Below, piece after piece: positions 34,501 to 47,000 of a stretch of 64,000 nucleotides of DNA. This stretch comes from Myxocyprinus asiaticus (lineage: Eukaryota > Chordata > Actinopteri > Cypriniformes > Catostomidae). The notes under the pieces are model-generated. The model saw only the letters and a program-made list of their open reading frames with translations, was not told the DNA's origin and did not search any database. Location: assembly GCF_019703515.2 (NCBI RefSeq), contig NC_059393.1, positions 9,317,501 through 9,381,500 on the forward strand, written 5' to 3'. The translations under genes and the position numbers were made by a program. The number at the start of each line of letters is the position of its first letter. Position 1 is the stretch's first letter.

Positions 34501-37500
34501 TACCGACTGTTGCATTAACATCACATAAAGACTGCAGCCAACAAGCTTTCCATGACTTTCCACTGAAGCATCTTCAAAGTGCCAGCTAAACCTGCACCCC
34601 TGGGATTGAAGTTAGATTAAGCCTCATTATTTTACAAATTAGTACTGAACGTTACACTCTTCATGATTGTTCGGCACAGTGTGTAATATGATAATGCAGT
34701 ATTATGCACTATAAAGATAATTACAAAGTTTATTTGAGGGCATTAGCATTGTCTGCTCTGATGTGGTATAAAGGGATGTCTCCTTGCATTGTTCGTACAT
34801 CTCTCAGGCTCCTCTGGTACTTATTTAGTTTATAACAAAGCTTACGGGAAACAGCAGCCAAATCTATTCGAAATGAAAGATAGCATGAGAGATAACAAAT
34901 GGAAAGGGTTGAGAAATACAAAGAGATTTATTTAATACAGAAGGGAATTAAATAGTCACAAAGCCATTAAAATGGTGGTAAAATTTGATTTAGCTGAATT
35001 TATGAAACGCATCGTACAAATGGAACACCCATGATCCCCCCACCCCAAAGTGCTGTAGAAAAATAGAATAAAATCAAGACTTTTGGCAGTCATTGTCCAA
35101 TGTGCTGAGACCTCATGCACAATTTATAACATTTCTGTTGGGTGAAATAAAAAATTTTTTATTGAGAAAGCAATTTACCATAATATTTGGGCTCCCATTA
35201 CGGCAAGTGCTAATTAGAGGCCGCTAATGATATTCTGAAGGAACCTCTGGCTAGCTTTTGATTGTTTTAATCATGACCAAATTTGTTTCAAGACGTAGAT
35301 AGGCTCCTTGTTTAATCATATATGCCATTTTTTCATCTGTTTGTTTTGCCACAGGTAAGGTGTTTATGGGAAACAAAAAAGAGATCGCAGAGAGCAGAAT
35401 CCCAGAGCTCAATAATTACATGAAGGTGAGTCAGTCACAAATGTTTCAAGCTGTTTCATGGTCATGTTGTGTTGGTGGGAGTAGTTTTTGGTAATAGTTG
35501 GGCTCATGTGTTTCGGTTGTTGTAGCCTATGCAGTGCAAACAGTGTTGAATTACCAGAAGAAAAAAAAACAGTTCCCCTTTTTCGTTAGTTCTCTTTTTG
35601 TACATCCTGTGTCACTGATGACTGTATTTGTAAGATTTTGATTTAATTTCAAGTGTGTGAAATCATTGCTAAGTTTACAGACTTTTATGAATACAAGTAT
35701 GAACAATATTAGTTTGACTTAAAGATAATATCTGTAATTGTTTGGGAAATAATACTTTGTCCTATCGCAGATGAATATGCAAAGTTAACTATAAATAAGC
35801 TATTCATGGGTTAATTGCCCCAAAAATTGTAAACACTTTCAAAATATTGCTGTTTGTATCCTGACCAGCCAGACTCAGCAACATAGACCTGACCAATGGT
35901 GTGAGTGTGGGGCGTGACTATCTGTTAGTTCAACCAATGGAAGTTGGGGGGAGTGTTTTAGAAAAATGTTTGAAAACAGTCATTTTGCAGTTTAATTTGA
36001 TGATGCTAATGGTGTCAAATAATAATAATCAAAAACTTAACATTCAGTAACTTAAAGGTGTCATGCATTTAATTTTTATTTTATTTTATAATGTTCACTG
36101 AGGTCCACTTATAATGGTAGTAAGATTTTTTCATCAAAAATAGTCATAATTTAGAAATAATTGTCAATTTTCTATCCTGTTTTTGGCCCTCTGATTAAAA
36201 AGCTCAATTTTCGGGTTGTGTCTCCTTTAAGACTTCAGTGTAAATGCCCACTGCTATGATTGGGTAATATCTTTGCATATGAAATATGTGTCAACTTTAC
36301 GTGTGTGGAATTGTTTTGAAACTGAACAACTTAACTGTGACGAGAAGGAGGGCGTGGCCGGGTGTGGCCGGGCGTGATGGAGCATGGCCGGCACTGAATC
36401 AGCTGATCAGCGGGAGAGAAACAGAAGGGGCAGCTGGAGACGCCGGTTCGAGAAAGAGAGAGACGCACGCGACTACGTTGCATATGTGTCTGTTTGTCTT
36501 ATGTTTTATGTTGTTTTAAGTTGAGTTTTACATTAAACCTTACTGTTCAGCCGGTTCCCACCGCCTCCTTGCCTGTCCTTGAACTGTTACATTAACTTAA
36601 TTGGAATATCTATTAGTTCAACCAATGGAAGATGGGTGGAATGTTTGAGAAAACTATTTGAAAACAGTAATTTTTGCAGTTAAATTTAATTTAATAATAA
36701 TTAATGAATAATTACAAATAATTAAATAATTAATAATGTTTTTAATTTAATTTAATTTAATTTAATAGTGGGGAAAACATTCCTACTGAAAATTCTGTTT
36801 AACTTTTTCTTTTTCAGAGGTTGCTGTGTCTGCCTACCTGGATTCTCTTGGATGATCTGATACGAATGTTTTTCTATCAAACAGAGTCAGACAGCCAACA
36901 AGTCCCCCGAGCCCTGCGCCGCCTGCGGCCCCCAACACGCAGAGTGTAGGAGCCTTCCCACAATGCCTCATTTCTCTTTGTAGCACTCTACTGGATACTT
37001 TACAGTATACTGCTGTACCACTAACTTTGTACTGCCATTTTACATTTATGTGCATATTTAAATGTATGAAATCTACAGTTGTGCTTTATCTAACAGCTCT
37101 TCCCATAAAAAGTCATTTTTGCAGTTCAGTTTGATTAAGCAAAGATTAAAAAAGTAAACAGCTGAAATTGTAATCAGTAATTAAATCTTTTAGTTTACAC
37201 TTTTTTTTATCTAATCCTATTACTTTTGGAACACTTTCAGATTACCCATTGCATGTTTAATGAAAATCTCATTTGAAGTGCATTACGAACCAGTTTACAC
37301 TCCTTTCATTTCACTTTAGTAAAAATGAAAACAAATACACAATCTGAATTACAATTTGCTATTTGTCATTCCTTTGAAAGTTCCTCAGTTCTTTGAAAGT
37401 CAAGATTTATAGGCAATGTAATCGATATGTAATCCATAAAGTAACTGTAATTTGATTACACATTTAAAATGGATTAAAGTATAATGTAATCTAATTACAA

Positions 37501-40500
37501 GTACTAGATTTTTGTAATCGGATTATGTAATCCAGAATTCGTGTAGTCTGTTATTACTAATACTGCCTGCATCTCAGATTTTTTTCCTAAGAAAAAGACA
37601 CTAGTAATCTTACATGTCTCCTCTAAACTTTCACATCTCAACAATATCTCAAACTGTGCTCAAATTTGCCAAGATTACAATCAAAAGTCAGAGATTTCAA
37701 TATGAGCTCAAATATATTCTTCAAAGTCTAAATGACCTGAGATATGTTATTCACATTAGTCTAATTGTTTAGTTCTGTACTCATACTGTATGTCAAAAAA
37801 GGTCTCAGTTGTGTCTATTTTATTTCAGATGAAGACTTTTAGGAGTTTAATATAACTAAGATATCCATTATCCATAGGTTTGTTTGACTTTCACTTTGAC
37901 TGTCATGTCTTAGAATTTCACAATGCTCTTTCTTTTTTCTCTTTTCTCTCTTAATAGGAAAACCGTTAAGCCCAAAACAGACCTTCTCTCCGCTCCAAGA
38001 GCAGAGGTACATTAGCGTTTCCTTGGAAACGCTTTCTATAACAGCCTACACACTACATACTACACGATCACACATACTTACTGTACACACTCAAGCATGC
38101 AAGCACCACACAACATTTGGTCAGGAGGTTAATACACAAAACACACACACACACACACACCTCAAACTGTTGTTACAAAACTCAAATTTTTCATCAGAGG
38201 ATTATGACACGCAAAACTTTGTGGAGGCTCGTACTGTTTCACTACACTCACAATAACACACACAAACACACTTTCTTTCTCTCCATCACAATTCTCTTCC
38301 TCCTCATACGTGATTTCAAGTAGTCTGTTTTATTAGGAACCTGAAAATGTATCGATATCAGTGAAAATTTGAATGTTTATATGGAATTTCCAAAAATCCA
38401 ACCAATAATGATTGTTGCATAGTCATTATTGGTGTTTGCTAACTTATGGTTCGGTATTTAAACAAACCCCTGAAACTTAGTATTACATTTGGTTTCGTTA
38501 TTCATCCTTCACAGTTTGTGCTCTGGGCATGAATGATCTCAAAATTGTGCGGTTTGTTAAGAAGAGGTGTGCTAATACCTTTCGAAACAATTCCGATGTA
38601 CGTTTTTCGCTTTGCTGGTAATAAAAATGGGTGAAAAAATGTCCATACACTTACACTGAAGAAAGGACCTGGGCCTCGTTTCCCAATAACGATCGATCTT
38701 AGCGGTTAAGAGCATTTTCTACGAGCGATTTTACGAACGTTAGTTATTTTTTACGTGCGTTTACCAAAACTGCTCTTAACATGAACGTGCGGGACGCGCT
38801 TTAAGTGCTACTTGAGAGAGTCGCTGTACGTGTGACTTGTGCTGAAATGTGACCGTATAGTGCTGCTCGTCATTGTAACTTTATTATATTTGTGCATAAC
38901 TTTACATTCATTTGTAATTTACCTCACTAATATTTGTTTAGAAATATATTTTTTTAAATATTCAACCTAATTAACTACATATTTACATGTCGTTGTTATA
39001 CAATCATTTTGTGCAGAATGATCTATTTCTTTTACACAATCTGCTTCCATAATCAAGCGTGCATGTGTAATATTTAGTTTTCACACATTTCTCTCGGAGT
39101 GAAAGCTTCCAGGATTAGTGAAGACAGTGGTTGCCCCTTGTATGATCCTGCTAATTACAAGCATTCATTGAATATTACGAGATTCAATGTGTTTTCACGC
39201 AGTGCAAAATAAGGAGACGTTTAGAAGTTGCGCTTTAGGGACATTCACCAATAAAGTGGAGGTCTGCTCTTTACTCCTAAAATTGATAACGGTGACAGCA
39301 ATGCTGCATATGCTGTGCTACACAACTTGTAGTGCTGGCAAGTGTGCCTTTGGGTGTCAGAGAGGAAGAGGAGACAAGGATTAGCCAATATATACTGAGG
39401 ATTTTCATGCAATTATTGACTTTTTTCTTCTCTCTGATTTTAATTTATACAGTTGTCTGCATCAATCCTTACCAACTAATCCACACAAATAACTTTGTTT
39501 ACTAATTAATCTATTCATCCATTTATATCTATTTAATCGTTATTATTTAGGGGCCAAGCACTGAAAGTGCGTAGGCACGTAGTGTAATCATTTGTGTTCT
39601 TTTTATTATTATTCTTCTTCTTGCACCATTGAGTCTATGGCAGCCCATAGAACCGTATGCGGGAAAGTTGGCACATAGATAGAGGACAGTCTGAACATTA
39701 ACTGGAGCAAATTTGGAGTCTCTCACTCAAACCCTCTAGTGCCACCAACTGCCCAAAGTTTCACACATGTTTATGCTAATAACTTTTAAACCCCCTATGT
39801 CATCATTTTCCGTCTTGAAAATGTTTCCGACATTTAGAATTTTTCGAAAAACATACTTTTTCGAACTCCTCCTAGACCGGTCATCCGATTTGCATGAAAA
39901 TTGAATCATCTTCAGACCAGGCTGACAAAAAGTTATGGAATTCAAGTTGATTAGTCAAACGGTTCTCAAATAACGCGCGAACAAATTCGACGTAGAGCAC
40001 CCCGAATTGGACACGAGTCTATATCTCCGCAACGCTTTAGCATATTCACACCAAACTTGGTGTTTGTTATGACAACTATGACCTGAGGGTACCTGCACAG
40101 TTTCGGCACAGCGCCACCTAGTGGTCATGAGACATGAAAAATGCATATTTTTGCTTATAACATCTGAACGGTTTCACCTAAAATCACAAATCTGGTCTTG
40201 TTAGATTCTGTGCGGGATGCCGAGTCAAATGATACCACATTTTCCTATGTCGGCCATTTTGGGCATCGCCCATTTTGAATTATGTTTTAAAATGCTGTAT
40301 TTTTCAAATGCATAGACATATCATTATGAAACTCGTTATGTGTCATTGGCACAATACCTTGAAGGTACTCAAAAAGTTTTGGGACAGCGCCACCTTCTGG
40401 TGAAAAGTTATACCAAATTTTCATAAAATGCTAATAACTTTTGATTACTTTGTGCTATTGTCATGAGATCAGTCAAAGTAGATTCCGTGGGTCATGCCGA

Positions 40501-40998
40501 GAACACAGATACCAATTATGCCACGATCGATCGAACTTCCTGTCCGCCATTTTGAAATCCTTTAAAAACCTACTTTTCAAACTCCTAGAGCGTTTGTCAG
40601 ATTTTAACCAAAATCAAATCAGACCACATTCAGACCATGATGACAAAAAGTTATGGATTTTGTGTTGATAGACCAAACCGTTTTCGTTTAACACAACAAT
40701 GAATTTGATGGCACAGTGCCAGAATGATTTTCAGCCTCTACCTCGGCAACACTTTGGCGTATTGACATGAAACTTTATGTGTCATCATGCACCTTGACCA
40801 TACCATCAATTTGGTGACAGCGCCACCTGTTGGTCAAAAGTAATAAGCTTTTATGTCCCATTGCAATTGATAATATTCATGGTTTTTCAACCATTTTGCC
40901 TAAAATCATGACCAGATTGTTTTAATTACGTATTTTTTGCCATCGTTGTGCCAAATAATGGTTGATGTGCTTGGCCACTTAATTGCTGCTTGCAGCTA

Positions 40999-41030
<32 letters not shown>

Positions 41031-44000
41031 GACTTGTCTGTTAAAATTAAAATAAATAAAACATAGGTATCTCGATATTAAAGTTTTAGCATAAAGTGTA
41101 GCTATAGGTATTTAAATTGTATTAGGTCTAATTTCGCGTTTGTCCTGCAGGTGTCTGCATAAGTCTATGTCCTTACGATGCTCTTAGCGGTGCACAAGTA
41201 CTCCAGAGCACTCGTTAATCTATGAGCATTTTCAAGTACCACTTAAGTTATGATGATTTTGGGAAACGGGCCATAAAACTAAGATGAATCATAAGATGGA
41301 TTCTACGATCTACTTAGGCTTACGATGCTTTTGGGAAATGAGGCCCTGAGCCATATCTGGGGACCAGAATATCGTAAAGACTTGGTAGGGCTGGCTCTTA
41401 TGACTTAGACTAGTAAGTAACCACATAGCAACCATTCAGAACTCCCTAGCAACCACATAACAATGCCCTGGAAACAACCCAAACCACCCTAGCATTTTGA
41501 CAATTTTGCACTACATTTTCCTCATAAATTGTGGAAATCTAGATATTCTTGCAGTTCTGTTTGGTGGTTTGCTGATACTGTCCAGTGTTAGTTTTGTGGT
41601 TTTGATTACTCATATTTTGAAGAGAATGTGATAAATTTACAGTGAAATCAGCATGACACTGATTCTGTAATGTTCCTCTTATAGAAAGAGATGTAAAATT
41701 ATTTTTGCCCCATTCATGGTTCCTGACCTGATTTACTTTCTTTTACTAATTTCTGCATCTTCTCCATCTTCATCTCCATCCAGCTTTTTTTCTGAGCTAT
41801 TCTTAAAGAAGCTGTTCACCAAAATGCTAATTATGTCATCATGCTGTTCCAAACCCATATGACTTAATTTCTTCAGTGGAACACAAAAGGAGAAGTTAGG
41901 CAGTCTTTACAATGGCTTTGTGTGATGTACAGATGGACATTATTCACTTATTATCTTCCCTTTCACTGTAGCTATACAATCTTCTTCACATTTCCACACA
42001 TTCAGGGCTAAGAGCAGCGCAACGTGCAATGACCGTGCGCTACATCTTATCTAATTTTCATGAGAGCGCTAATTCTAAGTGCAATTTTCGTGCCACGGAC
42101 TGGGTGTGGCGGGGTGGTAATGAAGTGGCACAAAGCGCAATTCCACCAGCACCACCACTTCGTTATTTTGAATATATGATCATTTCGTTTAAAGTGTAAA
42201 TTCAATTTAGACATATTTTTGGTCTATTGTTTTGTGTTTCAATATATGAATTTAATGTTTACATCAGAATCGACTGCAGAAGTGAAGTGTGTGCAGAAAT
42301 CCACAGCCTAACGTGGAAAGTCGATACAAGCACTGTTAATACTAGCCATGATTTGTGTCAGTAGATGAAAATGATTAATTATACTTACATTCTCCTTAAT
42401 TTAATGGAGCGTACATCCAAATCCTGATGAGAACCACATTTTCCCTGTGCATAAAAGGATCTTTTCCTTGACATTTCTGCTTTATACAATCACACACATC
42501 CTTTAGAATCTCCTCAAAAGATTTCTCCCATGATATCTTGTCCTAATGTACATGAATGCTGCAGGTGTGTTGATAAAGCTCAAAGCGCAAATATGCTTGT
42601 GCGAAAGCAATATTACACTACGTGATTCAAAGCAGGTGGATCACAGCGGCCGGAGAAACACCTGCCTTATGCTTGCATTTGGCTGGGAGAGAGTGACAAA
42701 TTATACTTTTCTTATAACACCAGAAAGAACAACAAAAAATTTGGAAAGCAAGATGGGGAAATCAAGCTATAGAAGAGACAAATATGTGGGTGGTGTAACT
42801 TAGTGGTTAAAGATCTGGGCTGGAAAACCGAAAGATTGCGGGTTTGAAGCCCAGAAGAGATGACTCATGAGTTCTCACTGTAGGGCCCTTGAGCATGGCA
42901 CTTTCAGGAATAGTGTTGTCTACTGCTTCATTTCCTATATGACAGATCTAAGAAGTGTATGGCCATTGCCTGTGGCTCATAATACATCAGACAGGAGTTT
43001 TATTGAAAATCTAAGCTCTTCCCTCCTTCTATAACTGTAAGGAGTTTAGTCAGTAAGAAAGAGCCATTAAACAGAGATTGCAGATACTCTGTAAAGGGAT
43101 CACTTTCCATTAGAGTCTTTCTCTTTGGCTGAAATACTGTTACAAGTATAAGCTTTCTGTGAGTTGTAATTTGAGAGAGGCTTTTTTAAACATTGTAAAT
43201 CAGTATTATGATATGCATGCACACAGGCCAGGGTGATCTTATTCATATTCATAGGTTTTTGAACATATTATGTAAATGTACATTTTGGATAGAGATGGGA
43301 ATCGAGAACCGGTTCTTGTTCAGAACCTGTTCCATTAAAAAAAAAAATGTGTCTTTGGGTTCTGTTAACGGTTCTCGAATGTACATTCTTCTGCAGATGT
43401 AGCTGGACATTGTGCTATAATACTCTGATAGTGTTTCCTGCACTAACATTCAGCGTTACTGTAGCACTGCAAATCAGCAACGTGAAATATACAGCATGAC
43501 TTATGTAGTCTGATTCCCGAACGAATGACTCTTATGAGTCAGTGCTTTTGAATCTACAGCGCAACCAGTGTAGTCTAAACGAATGACTCTTATAAACCAG
43601 TTCTTTTGAATCTACAGTGCGAAACACACAGCGGGACCAGTGTAGTCTGATTCCCGAGCAAAATACTATGATGAGCTGGTTCTTTTGAATCTACAGCGCA
43701 ACCACTGTAGTCTTTTTCCCAAATTAATGACTTTTATGACTCGGTTATTTGGATACAGTGCAACCAGTGAGGTCTGATTCTTGAACAAATTACTCTTATG
43801 ACTCGGTTCTTTGGATGCAGCACAACCAGTGTTGTCCGATTCCTGAACAAATGACTCTTTTGACTCAGTTCTTTGGATACAGTGCAACCAGTGTGGTCCG
43901 ATTCCCGAACGAATGACTCTTATGAGACAGTTCATTTGAATCTATAGTGTAAAACATACAGTACAATGGAGAAATATTCAGGTAGAATATTTTGCGAATG

Positions 44001-47000
44001 TCACAAGTTTTTAGTTGTACATTTTTGAAAAGGTTACACTTAGAAGCAAGTACATACATTGATATTTTACACATCAGTGTCTATCCAAATGTATGAAAAT
44101 ATACAGTATTTGTGCTAGAGCCAAAGCTTATATACAAATATCTAAGAATAGTAAAATCACATTCCACATGCACATTATTTTATTGTCATGGTTATTAAGA
44201 TTGCCTATTCACCAGAAAACAGCTAGAGTGATGGAAATTATTCAAAGCAATTGGCAATTAAATTACTTGTAGTTGTTATAGGCCATTTAGAAAGCATTAA
44301 TAGACAGGCTATTAACTGACACCCCGCCTTTGTTAAATTCCTTTGTCATGTGTCGTGGCCCTAGAGACCGATCTTTTCTCTTTATATCCCACTCTGGTCC
44401 CCCAGTCGAATAGATTCAAATTGGGTCACTTGTTTAGGTAAAAAAAAAGACTTTCCTCTCTTCCCTTTTGGTCGGCCACGTGCTAATGTGCTGATTTCAG
44501 AGGTCACTGACTCCTTAATTGAAATCAGAGTGCTTTATGACCCCCAGAGTCACTCTATAATTAGATATGTTCAATGACTTCTTGATCCTTTGCTGAAATA
44601 ACTCACTGTATGTGTCCAAATAAGAAATACTCCTTCAGTCGAGTTCTGCAAAATTTAAAAAAGATTTGAGTTTGAGTATTATTGCTTGTGTACAGGGTTA
44701 AATATGTGTGCCTTGTTCATTGTGTGTAGTTTGTATTATAAGTTGGAACATATGACCAACAAAACTCACACTTCCTTAAACTCATTTTTGGACTGTTTTA
44801 TTTGTTTTTGACCTACTTTAGTTCTCTAGTTCGATATTGAGTGCAGCCCAAGCCCTGAGGTCTTCATATCACTTCATTTGTAGATTTCAGATATGTAGAC
44901 TCAAGAATAACTAAAGTTGCATTTCTAGAAGGAAATACTTATAAAGTAGCAAAGTGTCAAGCTTTTAAGCTTTGTTTCTACGTAAATGAAATACTGCATC
45001 AGAACCACTTTGCTGTGGTCATGTGTCAAGTGTTACCAACAACGCAACACCATCTTTACAGTGTAAAGGTAGCTATAGAGCGCAACAGTCTGGTTTAGGA
45101 AGTGAAAATCCCATTTGCTTTTCCCCATTGGGAAATTACATTTGAACAATAACTTATAAATCTTTAAAGACAGACCTACAGTGAGCTCTGAGGTTGTTAA
45201 TCGATGGTATATGCTTCATCGGTCCACATGAATAACTACACTACCCATGATCCTAAAGAGAATTGTGGCACACAAAGCATGCAAAAAGAGCTCTGCACTG
45301 ACTGAAACTACTTATATATTTGTATTTATCTGAATATTTTGCAATAAACGTACAATATATTGTTTCTATAGTTATAATTAGGAACTTTAAATCAATAGTT
45401 TTATATATTTTTCCATCATTTTCATTAGATTACGTAATTCTCAGTGCTCCATGGGATTGTAGTTCATTTCCTCTCTAAGGGCGTAAAGTACACAATATTT
45501 TACCATTATTTTTGTCCAATTTTTAAATACCTTTTAGCATCAAATCAAAGATTGTAATGTTGTGATTCACCCCAGAGCTTGTTGATTTGGTTTATAGCTT
45601 ACAACTTTTTTTTAAGAAAGATTTTATGAAATCCCTATAGAAAAATTAATGGGAAAAATACTTCCAGAACCAAGACAGCTGAGAGAGTGGGTGGGAACTG
45701 TTGCACTCTATTGATAGGTTAAAAAAAAATAAATAAAGACCAAACGCAATGCAGTATGCAAATATTACAATGATGTGTTGCAGTCAGTTACATTTGAATG
45801 CCGAACATTTAACAAATGTAATGTTTGCTTAAGCATACTACTGTACCATGAAACACTATGTACTTTTGCAGTAGGCATACTATGTATACTGTGCACAGCA
45901 TGCATATTAGAACAAAATGAGGTAGAACACCTCATGCTGAAATGATCTGCAAAACAAAGTCTGTACATTAAGCATTCTGAACTTAAATAAAAGAAGAGCA
46001 CTTTACATTGTTGCTTTGCAAGTGTAGTAAACCTCTGCAGCAGTACACACAAGAAAAGCGAAAGCTACACTGAGAGCTGTTCTCAGCGCTAGGCTAATTA
46101 GCACATACAGTATATTATGCTGGGGAAATGGGGGAAGGAATTGCTTTGTCACTTTTCCCCAGAGCTGTGTGTGTGTTTATAGCAAGTAGAACTACATTCT
46201 CACACATCTCTACTAAGTCTTGTTTAATTTCCTGGGAGATTAAACCATGTAATCAAAAATAATTGTAAAGAGACAAGGCAAGAGAGAAAATGCAGCCCAG
46301 TATATGAAATTATAGCTCAACAAAGATGTTATTTTGTCTGCTGGTCACTTTTAATATTGTGTTGCTCTGTATTTTATTGCACACTTGCATTGTAAACGGC
46401 TTCGTTGAATATAAGGGGAGCGTTCTAGTTTTGTTTAGTGCAGACATGGTGTTGATTTGTAGTGTCCTCTTTCGCAAAGAATATCTGTGAAAAGATTAAT
46501 TTTAGCGATGGTACTTAATTAATCTCCAGGCATTTAAAATGGCTTAATGTAATTTTAGCTTTACCATGGTGTGGTTGAAAAAGCCAATTATTGTACCGAG
46601 TTACTTTTCTGCACTATATAACAAACTTAGCCTGCACAAATGACCCAAAAGCCATTTTTAGGGTCTCACAGCAGCAGTGGGACTGAAATAGTTTCTTCAT
46701 TTGGTCGTACTGTGTCTACACTTGGATACTTGGTCTGTACTATTGACTTCACAGAGAATATCACATTGAGTTTTGGCACGACTGGTAGATACCAGTCGTG
46801 CCAATACGCAATGTGATATTCTAAAAAACAGTATCTTTCTGCTCAGATGCTGCCTACGAATATGAACGGACAAACGCACGCATGTACGCTTACACCTAAT
46901 GCAACTGCCAAGATGTAATTAGTTGGTAACATCCAACACGACTCACCTACACACTCCTACTCGTGCAAACAAACCAAGCGACCCACAGCTCAGCAGATTT

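Noticed and set aside
42791..42862. Functional tRNA gene
   Set aside because: A and B boxes are present but the stems do not form a cloverleaf and a SINE body follows.
46755..46822. Canonical microRNA precursor
   Set aside because: The hairpin has only a 2-nt centre and almost no bulges, unlike Drosha/Dicer substrates, and I recognise no known mature sequence. Kept only as a palindrome.
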